Counted from the first letter of the stretch, positions 24,504 through 33,382 are shown. The stretch: DNA of 43,179 bases from an uncultured Spirochaetota bacterium (GCA_944388995.1 CALXKN010000014.1:1-43179); one strand, 5' to 3'. Notes: generated by a model not told the origin, from the letters alone. Numbers and translations are program-made.

Positions 24504-25129
24504 AACGGTTTGCAGCGTTTTTAGTCTTGGTGATGTTGTTTCCGTCTTGTGTAACGGCTCAGGAGGCGGAGAACCGGGATAAAATCGACCGCATTGTGGA
24601 AGCGGCTTATGCGCTTGACGGAAAGACCGAGGTTGTTGTCGGCGGCCGGCGGTTTAACAGCGACTGTTCGGGGCTGATTTACGGACTCTATTCGGCGGCC
24701 GGCATCGATTTACAGTCGGCGGTTGCCCGCTATAAAGGCGACGGCGTCAAACGCATTTACCAGCTGATGGACGAGAACGGTTTGCTTTATTATGCGTGGG
24801 TTCCCGTTCCCGGCGATCTGATTTTTTGGGACAACACTTATGACAAAAACGGAGACGGACGCGAAAACGATTATCTGACCCACATCGGCGTTGTTGTCTC
24901 AGTCGAAGACGACGGTCAAATTTCTTACATTCATTACCATACCGGACGGGGAATCATGATCGAACAGATGAATATGCTTCAACCCCATGTTTATGCCGAT
25001 GTTGTTGACGGAAAAACCGTTGTCCGTAATTCGTATATGCGCGCAAGCGACGCTCCCGACAGCCGCTTTCAACTGGCGGGAGAGTTGTGCCGCAATTTTG
25101 CGATGGGATATGCGTTACCGCTTCGCTAA
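24500..25129 (+). CDS. Exported NlpC/P60- or CHAP-like cell-wall amidase
   Basis: 209 aa. Signal peptide with lipobox-like FPSC (Cys17). A papain-like amidase fold follows: Cys56 in NSDCSGLIYGLY, PGDLIFWDN at 104-112, His128 in LTHIGVVVS, and a polar third residue near His145/His147. A D-x-N-x-D-G-x-x-x-D loop at 115-124 could bind calcium. Such enzymes cut peptide cross-links of peptidoglycan. It is coupled to rlmE by a 4-nt overlap, and its last 15 nt overlap the end of the converging ankyrin gene. Confidence 0.8.
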   Translation: MKRFAAFLVLVMLFPSCVTAQEAENRDKIDRIVEAAYALDGKTEVVVGGRRFNSDCSGLIYGLYSAAGIDLQSAVARYKGDGVKRIYQLMDENGLLYYAWVPVPGDLIFWDNTYDKNGDGRENDYLTHIGVVVSVEDDGQISYIHYHTGRGIMIEQMNMLQPHVYADVVDGKTVVRNSYMRASDAPDSRFQLAGELCRNFAMGYALPLR

Positions 25130-25912
25130 ACCGCTTTTTCCGTAATCGAAAAAAGAAAGACCGTCTTTCGAAACGGTTTTCATATCGGCGCCTGCGGCAA
25201 TCAGCAGCCGGACAGCGTTTTCATGACCTTCGGCGGCGGCAATCATCAACGGCGTCATTCCGTCGGCGTTGACGGCATTAATATCGGCTTTGTATTGAAT
25301 CAGCACTTTTACCGTCTGAGCGGAACCGTTGACGGCTGCCAGATGAAGCGCCGTAAAACCGTCGGCGTCCTTTACCGAGGTATCCGCTCCGCGGCTCAGC
25401 AGCGTGCGGACATAAACCGATTTTCCCCAGTAGGCGGCATACATCAGCGCCGTGGCACCCTCTTTTGAAGTCTGATTGATGAGTTCAGGATGTTCGGCTA
25501 TTGCGGAAAGAAATTCAGCCGTATCGTTATTTTTGATTATGTTAATCAAGTCTGAAAAACTTTTGGACGGACGGGTAAAATCTTCACCGCTCTTCAACCG
25601 ATCGGCGATTTCGGAGAGGTTCCGCATTTGCGCCGTTTGGACGGGGGAAAGCATTCCCGGCGCGTGGAAATCGGGATCGGCCCCGTTTTCAAGCAGCAGC
25701 AGCACCATTTCGGTATTTTCGCGCAGAATGGCGCAGATCAAAGGCGTCCGGCCGTCTTCAGCCAGAAAATCGACGTCGGCGCCGTCTTCAATCAGAGCTC
25801 GGACAGTCTTTGTATCGCCTGCGGAAACGGCGTCCAGCAATTTTTCATTCGTATCAGACGAAAAAGCCGACATTGATAAAAGCGCCAATACGGTTAAGAA
25901 AATTGAGCGCAT
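25115..25912 (-). CDS. Exported ankyrin-repeat protein
   Basis: 265 aa. Signal peptide about 1-18. About five to six ankyrin repeats: two or three from 22 to about 115, with typical T-P-L-I-x-A and GADPD/GADVD turns, then a less regular linker (SKSFSDLINIIKN), then three clean repeats at about 150-250 (TALMYAAYWG, TALHLAAVNG, TPLMIAAAEG). The mature protein would be periplasmic or exposed. Protein-protein binding is the expected role; partner unknown. ATG follows GGAGG. Confidence 0.85.
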   Translation of the reverse strand: MRSIFLTVLALLSMSAFSSDTNEKLLDAVSAGDTKTVRALIEDGADVDFLAEDGRTPLICAILRENTEMVLLLLENGADPDFHAPGMLSPVQTAQMRNLSEIADRLKSGEDFTRPSKSFSDLINIIKNNDTAEFLSAIAEHPELINQTSKEGATALMYAAYWGKSVYVRTLLSRGADTSVKDADGFTALHLAAVNGSAQTVKVLIQYKADINAVNADGMTPLMIAAAEGHENAVRLLIAAGADMKTVSKDGLSFFDYGKSGLAKR

Positions 25913-25932
25913 AATTCATCCTCCAACAATTT

Positions 25933-25961
25933 ATTTTAACAGGAAACGGCAAGGTTTGCAA
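25933..25961 (-). promoter_or_regulatory. Promoter of the ankyrin protein gene
   Basis: Minus strand: TTGCAA (25956-25961), 17-nt spacer, TAAAAT (25933-25938), the same pair of boxes as the MFS promoter. Confidence 0.7.
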
Positions 25962-25973
25962 CGAAAAAAAAAG

Positions 25974-26002
25974 TTGACGCAAAAAGAAATCGTGTTTATA
26001 AT
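25974..26002 (+). promoter_or_regulatory. Promoter of the predicted outer-membrane protein gene
   Basis: TTGACG (25974-25979), 17-nt spacer, TATAAT (25997-26002). The leader is about 5 nt plus a short GAGG right before the ATG at 26014, so this is a very short leader. Confidence 0.75.
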
Positions 26003-26013
26003 GAACGAGGACA

Positions 26014-27639
26014 ATGAGTTTATTCGGAAAATTTATTTCGTTTTTTTTGATTCTCTGCGGAAGTTTCCTTTATGCGCAGGAAATCGGTTCCGACGGAGAA
26101 TCGTCCGGTCCGCAATCAGAAGATGTAAGGGAAACAGCAGATTCATCCGTTTCTGACGGCGAAAAGACAGCCGAAACCGATTCGGACGGGGGAAAATCCG
26201 CTGATGATGAAGTGGAAATTTCGCGCGATATCGGCGTTTCCTTCAATATCGGTTCGATTGTCACTTATGACAACGAGCGGATGCACGATTTTCACAGTCA
26301 ATGGTTCGGCTGGTATCCTGAATTCCTTATTTTTCTCGGGCTGGATTTGCCGAGCGGAATCAAAGACATGAATCTGACGCTTTCCGGTCTGAATATCGGA
26401 AAATTCGAAAATTCATTCCGTTTCCGTTGGGGCGGCGGCGTTGAATTCATCGTTTACAAAGGCGGTCCCGACGGCCGGGCCATTCAGTACAGCGAAGATT
26501 ACGGCGGTTACGCCGATTTTTGGACGGAACAGGAAGAAAAACGGATTGCCGGTTTGGATTACGTTGAATCCGGTTACGACAGGGCGTTTGCCGATTGGGG
26601 TTTTGACTGGATCGGCGGTTATTCGTTCGGTAAAAACGACAGTTCCGACATCTCCGTTTTGCTCGGCTATTCGGGGCGTTGGGGAAAATTCCTGCGCGAT
26701 TACAAAGACGAGACGGTTCAGTATCTCTTTGAGACCGATTATCCCGATCGGGACATGTACCTTTTAAACAAACTGACAGCCTCTTTCAGTTACAGTTTCC
26801 GGGAAGAGTTCGACGAACGGTTTTCTCACGGGTTGTTCAACGAAGTCGGCACCGGCGTTTCGTTGGACATTGCGCCGGCGTTCATGAATCCCTCGATTAC
26901 GGGGGAATTTCTGCCGCTGAAAAACAGCGACGGCAGTTTTGTTTATGACGCGGACGGCAACAAACTCTTTTCCGGCGAAAGGGCGTATACGGCGGATTAT
27001 TACCGGTTTGAATGGAAAGTCTTCGGACGGCGCAAGCTTTTTGACGTGGCTCCCGAACGCAAAAGCGTTTTGTTCACCGGGCATCTGCGTTGGGGCGCTT
27101 CGCTGCGTTACACCGATTATTTGGGTGATGAAGGCTATATTCCGCTGGACGCCCGGATGGAAATCCGCGACGATTCGCTTTTCGGCCGGCGCGACGACGT
27201 TCTGACCATCCGCGAATACACCCGTTCGGTCGCCGTCAATACCAGCATGGAGCTGGTTTTGGGATTGCCGCAAATCAAAATCGAAGACCTGAAAACGTGG
27301 ACGCCGCCCGAAACCAATGCCGGATGGGGGAAGGTGGAAGACTCATTCGGACGGACGCTGCGGAAATTCGGGGTGGAACCGAATGCCGCACGGTGGAACC
27401 AAACGAATTTAATCGATCCGACGCTGACCCTGCGTATGGGAACCGCATGGATCAAGCAGCTGCAGGAAAGTCCGGGAAACCGTTATCAGACTTTTTATAT
27501 CGATCAGCCGAGTTGGCTGGATATTGATTTCGTCATCGACCTGAATGTCCGTGTTTTCGATATTCTGAATCTCGGACTTGTGTTTGAATTCGAATTGGAA
27601 CATCCGCGCTTCAACGAATTCTGGTTCCGATTCGGATAA
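26014..27639 (+). CDS. Predicted outer-membrane beta-barrel protein
   Basis: 541 aa. Signal peptide about 1-21 (ends YAQ). Residues about 22-70 are an acidic Ser/Asp/Glu/Gly linker. The rest is rich in alternating aromatic/hydrophobic strands with Asp/Gly turns, and the chain ends in FEFELEHPRFNEFWFRFG, with a terminal aromatic strand of the kind used by outer-membrane barrels, though the last residue is Gly. No named family recognised. The next gene starts 10 bp after the stop with AAAGGAGG, so they may be co-transcribed. Confidence 0.7.
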   Translation: MSLFGKFISFFLILCGSFLYAQEIGSDGESSGPQSEDVRETADSSVSDGEKTAETDSDGGKSADDEVEISRDIGVSFNIGSIVTYDNERMHDFHSQWFGWYPEFLIFLGLDLPSGIKDMNLTLSGLNIGKFENSFRFRWGGGVEFIVYKGGPDGRAIQYSEDYGGYADFWTEQEEKRIAGLDYVESGYDRAFADWGFDWIGGYSFGKNDSSDISVLLGYSGRWGKFLRDYKDETVQYLFETDYPDRDMYLLNKLTASFSYSFREEFDERFSHGLFNEVGTGVSLDIAPAFMNPSITGEFLPLKNSDGSFVYDADGNKLFSGERAYTADYYRFEWKVFGRRKLFDVAPERKSVLFTGHLRWGASLRYTDYLGDEGYIPLDARMEIRDDSLFGRRDDVLTIREYTRSVAVNTSMELVLGLPQIKIEDLKTWTPPETNAGWGKVEDSFGRTLRKFGVEPNAARWNQTNLIDPTLTLRMGTAWIKQLQESPGNRYQTFYIDQPSWLDIDFVIDLNVRVFDILNLGLVFEFELEHPRFNEFWFRFG

Positions 27640-27649
27640 AGGAGGCGTT

Positions 27650-28648
27650 ATGAGTATTAAGATTGCTTTTTTTGATGCAAAACCGTATGATATTGCGTTT
27701 TTTGATGCGGAAAACAAAAAATACGGTTTTGAAATCAAATATTTTGAATCGCGATTGTCGTTTGATACAGCGCTTTTGGCAGCCGGGTTCGATGCGGTGT
27801 GCGTTTTTGTCAACGATCATCTGGATGCGGCAACCATCGATCGCCTTTACGATCAGGGACTGCGTTTGGCGGTTTTGCGCTGCGCCGGATTCAACAATGT
27901 TGATTTGGAAGCCGCCAAAGGCAAACTGACGGTTTTAAGGGTTCCGGCGTATTCGCCGCATGCCGTTGCCGAATACGCATTGGCGTTGATTCTGACTTTA
28001 AACAGAAAGACCCACAAAGCGTATCAGCGAACGAGGGAAAACAATTTCCGTATCAACGGACTGCTCGGCTTCGATCTTTGCGGCAAAACCATCGGTATCA
28101 TCGGAACAGGAAAAATCGGATTGACGTTTATCGAAGTGCTTTCCGGTTTGGGAATGCGGATTTTGGCATACGACTCCTTTCCGAATGCGGAGCTTCAGGA
28201 ACAGTACGGCTTCACTTATGCTGATCTCGATACGCTGTATCAGGAGTCGGACATTATCTCTCTTCACTGTCCGCTGACCGATCAAACGTATCATATGATT
28301 AACGAAGAGAGTCTTTCGAAAATGAAAGACGGCATCATGCTCATTAACACCGGACGCGGTGCTCTGATTGATTCGAAGGCGTTGATTGCGGCGTTGAAAT
28401 CCAAAAAAATCGGTTCGGCGGCGCTCGACGTGTACGAAGAAGAGGAAAATTACTTCTTTGAGGATATTTCGGACGAGGTGATGGAAGACGATACGCTGGC
28501 GCGGCTGCTTTCGTTTAATAACGTGCTGATCACTTCCCACCAGGGATTTTTCACGAAAGAGGCGGAACAGAATATTGCGGCCGTCACATTGAAGAATGTC
28601 GATGCGTTTTTTCACGGAGGCGATACTTCCGCAACGGAAGTGAAATGA
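27650..28648 (+). CDS. ldhA: D-lactate dehydrogenase (D-2-hydroxyacid dehydrogenase family)
   Basis: 332 aa, the length of fermentative D-LDH. Reduces pyruvate to D-lactate with NADH. NAD loop GIIGTGKIG at about 150-158, Asp at the end of the second strand (AYD), catalytic Arg in NTGRGALID, Glu in the YEEE region and His in TSHQGF. The stretch from RCAGFNNVDL to PAYSPHAVAEY is typical of the D-LDH branch, as is the long loop before TSHQGF. ATG at 27650 follows AAAGGAGG; an upstream in-frame start lies inside the preceding gene. Confidence 0.9.
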   Translation: MSIKIAFFDAKPYDIAFFDAENKKYGFEIKYFESRLSFDTALLAAGFDAVCVFVNDHLDAATIDRLYDQGLRLAVLRCAGFNNVDLEAAKGKLTVLRVPAYSPHAVAEYALALILTLNRKTHKAYQRTRENNFRINGLLGFDLCGKTIGIIGTGKIGLTFIEVLSGLGMRILAYDSFPNAELQEQYGFTYADLDTLYQESDIISLHCPLTDQTYHMINEESLSKMKDGIMLINTGRGALIDSKALIAALKSKKIGSAALDVYEEEENYFFEDISDEVMEDDTLARLLSFNNVLITSHQGFFTKEAEQNIAAVTLKNVDAFFHGGDTSATEVK

Positions 28649-28680
28649 ATAAGCAGAATCATTTTTGAAAGAGTTTGGTT

Positions 28681-29469
28681 ATGAAAAGAAGCGTTTTACT
28701 GACGGTTGCGGCCGTTGCGGCGGCCGCGTTTTCCGGATGTCCCGACGGGAACGGCGGTGAAAGCGGAAACAGCCCGGCAACAACCCCTGCGACAGAGGTA
28801 ACGATTGCGGTGGAGGATGGAACCGATTTCGGAACGGTGTCATTGGGAAACGAAGTGACGAAGAAATTCCGGATCAAAACGGACGGTTATATCGGCAGTT
28901 ACAGTTATGCTTTGCCGGCCGGATTTGAATCCTCCGATTTGGAAAGCGTGCTTAAATCCATGGAAGAGACGGCGGGAACATCGGGAGAGTTTTCCGTCAC
29001 CTTTTCCCCGCTGTTTAACGGCGCAAGCGGAGGCGATATTACCGTGATTGCCGATATGTTCGGAGGCGCGGAAGGATCGTTGGAAGTGACTGCCGTCGGA
29101 AGCGGAACCGCGTTAAAAGCGCCGGACGCTGCGGATAAGACACTTACTGTCATATATGCGTATATGAACAGCGGCGGAACGCCGGAAATTGATTCCGGGG
29201 CGGTTTCGTTGGATCTGAATCCGGACCGGCCGGCCGGCGTCATTACGGTAACGGCCGACTACTATGTCGGTACTCAATACAGAGAAACGCATTCCGGTTT
29301 CATCAATTATGACTACAGCGCATTTCCGAATGATCCCTCGCAGATCAACATGACCGCTATTCGGGTGACGGTCAATCAGACTCTTCCCGCAGAAGCGAAC
29401 GCTCATTTTTTTATCGAAGGGCAGCGGATCGATATTAATTGGAGTGAAACGGCCGGAAACGCGCCGTAA
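28681..29469 (+). CDS. Lipoprotein of unknown function, beta-rich
   Basis: 262 aa. Lipobox FSGC (Cys20) with Pro at +2 and a CPDG sequence identical to that of the InlB-repeat lipoprotein. A Gly/Ser/Thr-rich linker follows. Residues about 40-140 may be an Ig-like domain of the type that begins with F-G-T-V-x-x-G, and a second beta-rich domain spans about 150-255. ATG at 28681 is taken; the TTG two codons upstream has no better signal. The ribosome binding site is weak. It lies 32 bp after ldhA and converges on ftsK with 12 bp between stops. Confidence 0.75.
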   Translation: MKRSVLLTVAAVAAAAFSGCPDGNGGESGNSPATTPATEVTIAVEDGTDFGTVSLGNEVTKKFRIKTDGYIGSYSYALPAGFESSDLESVLKSMEETAGTSGEFSVTFSPLFNGASGGDITVIADMFGGAEGSLEVTAVGSGTALKAPDAADKTLTVIYAYMNSGGTPEIDSGAVSLDLNPDRPAGVITVTADYYVGTQYRETHSGFINYDYSAFPNDPSQINMTAIRVTVNQTLPAEANAHFFIEGQRIDINWSETAGNAP

Positions 29470-29481
29470 AGGAGGTCGCCT

Positions 29482-31920
29482 TTAAACCCGGTCGGCGGCA
29501 ACCAAAACTTCGCGGGGCTTGCTTCCGTTTTGCGGACCGATGTAACCGCGCGCTTCCATGGTTTCAATCATGCGGGCGGCGCGGTTGTATCCGACCTGCA
29601 GCCGCCTTTGGAGATAGCTGGCGGAGGCTTTTCCCGTCTGCACGACAATTTGCAGCGCTTCGTCAAAAAGCGGATCGTCGTCACCGTTGTCCTCTAAAAT
29701 TTCCGATTCGTCCATGAAAATCTCATCGTCCAGATAATCCGGTTCGCCGAGCGTTTTGACGTAATCGGTCACCGCTTCCACTTCATGTTCCGACAGGTAG
29801 GTGCCCTGAATGCGGGTCGGATACGGACTGCTTGAGGAAACATAGAGCATATCGCCTTTTCCGAGCAGTTTCTCGGCGCCGACGGTATCGAGAATGGTTC
29901 GGGAATCGATTTTACTGGCCGTCATAAACGCGATGCGCGACGGAATGTTGGCTTTGATGAGGCCGGTAATGACATCGACGGAGGGACGCTGCGTCGCCAG
30001 AATGAGGTGGATGCCGACCGCGCGCGACATGGCTGCCAGTCGGGCGATGGCCTGTTCGAGATCTTTGCGGTTGGCCGCCATTAAATCGGCAAATTCGTCA
30101 ATGACAATCAGAATATACGGCAGATGCGGCGCCGTCATTCCCGATTCTTTTGCTTTTCGGTTATACGATTCGATATTGCGCGCGCCGAGAGCGTCCAACA
30201 GGTTGTAGCGCCGTTCCATTTCCGAAAGTCCGTACTGCAGCGCCATGTATGCCCGTTTGGCGTCGGTGATGACCGGCGTCAGCAGGTGGGGAATGTCGTT
30301 GTACATCTTCAGCTCAACGATTTTCGGATCGATGAGAATCATACGAACATCTTCCGGCGATTTTTTATACAGAACCGAAGTGATAATCGAATTGACGCAG
30401 ACCGATTTTCCGGATCCTGTTGATCCGGCGATGAGCAGGTGCGGCGTCGAGGTCAAATCGATGACCTGAGTTTCTCCCGTAATATCTTTCCCCAAAATAA
30501 CGGGAATGGCGGCCGCCGATTTTTTAAAGGCCGGATCTTCAATCAGTTCCTTGAAGCTGACCAGAGCGCGTTTGCGGTTGGGCACTTCAATTCCGACGGC
30601 GTGTTTGCCGGGAATCGGAGCCGCAATCCTGACGCGGCCGGCAGCCAAACGCAGGGCGATGTTGTCAGCCAGATTGGCGATTTTGCTCAGTTTGACGCCG
30701 GGCGCCGGCAACAGCTCGAACATGGTGACGACCGGCCCGCGGGTGATGCCGGTTACCTGCGCCTGAATTCCGAATTCCTCCAGAGTGCGGCGTAAAATTT
30801 CGGCCGCCTCCTTTGTGTCTTCGTCGATAACCCAATATTGACTTTCCTGATGCTGCGATAAAAGCTCCTTTCCCGGGAGTTTGTATCCGGAGGAGCGCCG
30901 TCTGCGCGCGGCGGCGGCCGTCTGCGCTGCGCCGCGGCTGTCTGTGTCTGCAGGCGCCGGCGCTTCGGAAACTGCTTCCGCTTCTTCATCCTGCTCAAAA
31001 AAGGCAAACGGAACTTCGTTTTCATCGGGAACCGAAATGACGGTTTCGTTTTCGGTAAAAGGCCCGTCTTCGTCAAACGGCCCGCCGGCTTCAAAGGAGG
31101 ATTTTTCTGTAAAACGGTCAGCCGATAACCCGATTTGTTCCGATGTCCGGTCGTCTGCCGGACGGCGAAACCTGGGACGGGTTTCGGGCGGCGGATAGGA
31201 AATCGACTCCATTGTCCGCAAGCGCCGGGAATCGTCTTCGGCGTGCGGAAAAAACCGTTTTATTTTTCCGAAAAGAGAGCGGCGGGCAGCGGGATCCGTC
31301 GGTTGGTCAACTTCGCCTAAACCGTCATTTTCAGCGGTATCTTCCGAAGAAAGGAAATTTTTCCATGCGACTTTCTTTTCCCGCAACCGTTCGCGCAGGG
31401 TTTGCGGTTTCCGGATGTATTCGATGCCGTCTGTCAGGGACTGACCGTCATTCGTTTCGAAAGATTTTCTCTTTGACGGCTGTCGGACAAGCAGATATGC
31501 GTAATAAACAAACAGGACTGTTTCGGCCGCAAAAACAAGAAAAAGAATGGTATTGAGGAAAATCCATGCGGAATGATTGTCTTCTCCTCCAAGACGGGCG
31601 GCTAAAACCGGCGCTCTTCCTCCGGCTGTTTGAGCGAAAACGGAAAGAACGGTCAGCGGACAGAGGGCAAAGAGCAACAGCCTCCCGCCTTCTGAGCCCG
31701 CTTTTCTGAAAAAAACCAAAAGCGCCTCGGCAAAAAACCAGAACGGCAGCAAAAAAATTAAAAAATCAGCAAAATCAATAAAAAGCAACCGAAAAAAAGC
31801 AATCGGTTGGATTAACGCGCTGTCCTTGAATAAAATCGGCAAAATCAGAATCAGCGAAAGAATCAAGCCGAGACAAAGCAATACGGCAACGCAAAATTTT
31901 CTCACCTTCGATAAGCGCAA
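29482..31920 (-). CDS. ftsK: DNA translocase FtsK/SpoIIIE
   Basis: 812 aa. Pumps chromosome DNA through the division septum. N-terminal membrane part with about four helices within residues 1-145, then a Glu/Arg/Ser-rich linker to about 350, then the RecA-like motor: Walker A GSTGSGKS at about 500, Walker B VIDEFADL, and the C-terminal winged-helix gamma domain (about 740-805), which reads KOPS-type sites. The start is TTG at 31920, 7 nt after GGGAGG; the Shine-Dalgarno sits in a hairpin loop. Last gene of the 33282-29482 unit. Confidence 0.93.
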   Translation of the reverse strand: MRLSKVRKFCVAVLLCLGLILSLILILPILFKDSALIQPIAFFRLLFIDFADFLIFLLPFWFFAEALLVFFRKAGSEGGRLLLFALCPLTVLSVFAQTAGGRAPVLAARLGGEDNHSAWIFLNTILFLVFAAETVLFVYYAYLLVRQPSKRKSFETNDGQSLTDGIEYIRKPQTLRERLREKKVAWKNFLSSEDTAENDGLGEVDQPTDPAARRSLFGKIKRFFPHAEDDSRRLRTMESISYPPPETRPRFRRPADDRTSEQIGLSADRFTEKSSFEAGGPFDEDGPFTENETVISVPDENEVPFAFFEQDEEAEAVSEAPAPADTDSRGAAQTAAAARRRRSSGYKLPGKELLSQHQESQYWVIDEDTKEAAEILRRTLEEFGIQAQVTGITRGPVVTMFELLPAPGVKLSKIANLADNIALRLAAGRVRIAAPIPGKHAVGIEVPNRKRALVSFKELIEDPAFKKSAAAIPVILGKDITGETQVIDLTSTPHLLIAGSTGSGKSVCVNSIITSVLYKKSPEDVRMILIDPKIVELKMYNDIPHLLTPVITDAKRAYMALQYGLSEMERRYNLLDALGARNIESYNRKAKESGMTAPHLPYILIVIDEFADLMAANRKDLEQAIARLAAMSRAVGIHLILATQRPSVDVITGLIKANIPSRIAFMTASKIDSRTILDTVGAEKLLGKGDMLYVSSSSPYPTRIQGTYLSEHEVEAVTDYVKTLGEPDYLDDEIFMDESEILEDNGDDDPLFDEALQIVVQTGKASASYLQRRLQVGYNRAARMIETMEARGYIGPQNGSKPREVLVAADRV

Positions 31921-31942
31921 AGAGAAGCCTCCCCTTCTCTTT
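31918..31942 (-). promoter_or_regulatory. Hairpin presenting the ftsK ribosome binding site
   Basis: On the minus strand AAAGAGAAG and CTTCTCTTT are perfect 9-bp arms around the loop GGGAGG, which is the Shine-Dalgarno. The first two bases of the TTG start codon are in the 3' arm. No U tract follows, so a translational role is likelier than termination. Confidence 0.5.
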
Positions 31943-31978
31943 TCGGCATAAACCGGCGCAGTTTAAAGCGGAAATCTT

Positions 31979-32800
31979 TCAGGAAAAATAAACGATTCCG
32001 GCAATTCCGGCAGGAATCAGGTAAAACGCAAAATAGTAAAACTGTCCGCTGCGGATGAGCTTCAGCAGCAGCACAAGGGAAATCAGCCCGGCAATTCCGG
32101 CGGCCGTCATGCCCGAAAAAAGAACGGCCGGTGAAACGGCGGCGAACAGCGAATCAATTTTTCCGATATCGAGAAGCATGGCGCCGACAATGGCGGGGAT
32201 GGAGATCAGAAACGAAATGTCGCCTGCGTCTTTTTTGTCGGTGTTGACAAAAAGTGCCGAAGAGACCGTGATTCCCGATCGGGAAATCCCCGGCAGAACC
32301 CCGATACTTTGAGCAATTCCGACCGTAAAACCGACAACAATCCCCGATTTTACATCAAACGACTGCGTTTGACGCGGCCGTTTTTTTCGGTAAATTTCAA
32401 CGATTTTGGTGGATGAAAGAATCACGCCGGTAACAAGCAGCAGGCACGAAACCGTCAACGGACTTTCGGGGAGGTGATCTTTGAGCAGAATTCCCGCGCA
32501 GCCGGTGATGAAGGTAGCAATCAAGACGGCGATAATCATTCCGAGGTTTTTTTTGTCTGATTCGTCGTTTTTGCGCGCTATCCAGCGAAACAGCGAACGG
32601 AATAACGCGGTAATTTTTTTGAAAAAAACGCCGACGACGACAATAAGTGTTGCAACATGAAGCATGATATCGTAAGACATCGGCACCTCTTCCAAATTCA
32701 TGAGGTTTTTCAAAATCAGCAGATGTCCGGAACTGGAAATCGGCAGGAATTCAGCCACACCCTGAAAAATTCCGAGTAAAATCGATTGCAAAAATGTCAA
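31979..32800 (-). CDS. uppP: Undecaprenyl-diphosphatase
   Basis: 273 aa. BacA-type integral membrane enzyme that recycles the lipid carrier for peptidoglycan synthesis and confers bacitracin tolerance. Motif 1 has FLPISSSGH near residue 22 with catalytic Glu/Ser/His, and motif 2 GISRSG is near 180. About eight hydrophobic segments. The start is TTG at 32800, 6 nt after GGGAGG; the longer frame to 32842 lies within the upstream gene. The TTG overlaps the stop of that gene as TTGA, so the two are coupled. Confidence 0.93.
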   Translation of the reverse strand: MTFLQSILLGIFQGVAEFLPISSSGHLLILKNLMNLEEVPMSYDIMLHVATLIVVVGVFFKKITALFRSLFRWIARKNDESDKKNLGMIIAVLIATFITGCAGILLKDHLPESPLTVSCLLLVTGVILSSTKIVEIYRKKRPRQTQSFDVKSGIVVGFTVGIAQSIGVLPGISRSGITVSSALFVNTDKKDAGDISFLISIPAIVGAMLLDIGKIDSLFAAVSPAVLFSGMTAAGIAGLISLVLLLKLIRSGQFYYFAFYLIPAGIAGIVYFS

Positions 32801-33282
32801 AACAAACCTCCCGTAACGGATGGTGGAAGAAAAAGCGCGCAAAGAAAGGCGGCGGCGGCGCAGACAGCGGCGGCGGCAAAAATTCCGGCGGCGGTTTTCA
32901 AAAAAAGAGTACGGCGGCGCTGCGATGCGGACTGTCTTGTTCCGAGCTCTTCGTCGGAAAAGATCCGGACGGAGGCTTTAACCGCGGCCTGCGGGTTTTT
33001 CTTCGGAAAGAGCGACAGGGCGACGAAATTACCGCCGGATCGGAAAGCGTTTAAAATCAGCTCGTCCGATTCCTCCGGTGTGTATTCGAGCGTCAGCGTT
33101 TCGGGGCAGGGTTTGGCCGCTTCGGGGTTCCTTTTTTTGTACAGCACAAAATGAAGGCATACTTTTCCCATGGAAGCGTCTGCCGGCTGCAGTTCCGCTT
33201 TGGCAAACGTCTGCTTCTTTAAATTCAGTAACGGGAAAATACGGCCGTCGGCCAGTTTAAATCCCAAAAAATCCGGTTTCAT
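32797..33282 (-). CDS. Small protein with C-terminal membrane anchor, unknown function
   Basis: 161 aa. N-terminal about 115 residues look soluble and beta-rich, with FLGFKLADGRIFPLL near the start and LTLEYTPEESDELILNAFR in the middle. A basic stretch is followed by one hydrophobic segment at about 127-150 and a short tail, so it is a tail-anchored inner-membrane protein. No family recognised; a link to envelope growth is inferred only from uppP and ftsK downstream. ATG at 33282 is taken because longer alternatives start inside the -10 or -35 box. Almost no leader. Confidence 0.7.
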   Translation of the reverse strand: MKPDFLGFKLADGRIFPLLNLKKQTFAKAELQPADASMGKVCLHFVLYKKRNPEAAKPCPETLTLEYTPEESDELILNAFRSGGNFVALSLFPKKNPQAAVKASVRIFSDEELGTRQSASQRRRTLFLKTAAGIFAAAAVCAAAAFLCALFLPPSVTGGLF

Positions 33283-33292
33283 CCTTGTATTC

Positions 33293-33321
33293 AGCATACA
33301 GCGTAAACGGGAAAGTGTCAA
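33293..33321 (-). promoter_or_regulatory. Promoter of the small protein-uppP-ftsK unit
   Basis: Minus strand: TTGACA (33316-33321), 17-nt spacer, TATGCT (33293-33298), 10 nt before the ATG. It decides the start codon of the gene. Confidence 0.7.
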
Positions 33322-33331
33322 CCGAAAAAAC

Positions 33332-33360
33332 TTGACAACAAAAGAGAGTTGCGGTAATCT
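33332..33360 (+). promoter_or_regulatory. Promoter of metY
   Basis: TTGACA (33332-33337), 17-nt spacer, TAATCT (33355-33360). The leader of about 16 nt carries GAGGGGG before the ATG at 33383. There is no room for a SAM riboswitch. Confidence 0.7.
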
Positions 33361-33382
33361 TTTATTGAATCGAGGGGGTTTT

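Noticed and set aside
33170-33382. N-terminal extension of MetY
   Set aside because: It overlaps the divergent small-protein gene and both promoters; MetY family proteins begin at the residue encoded from 33383.
33355-33382. SAM riboswitch before metY
   Set aside because: Only about 16-20 nt lie between the -10 box and the ATG, too short for any riboswitch.
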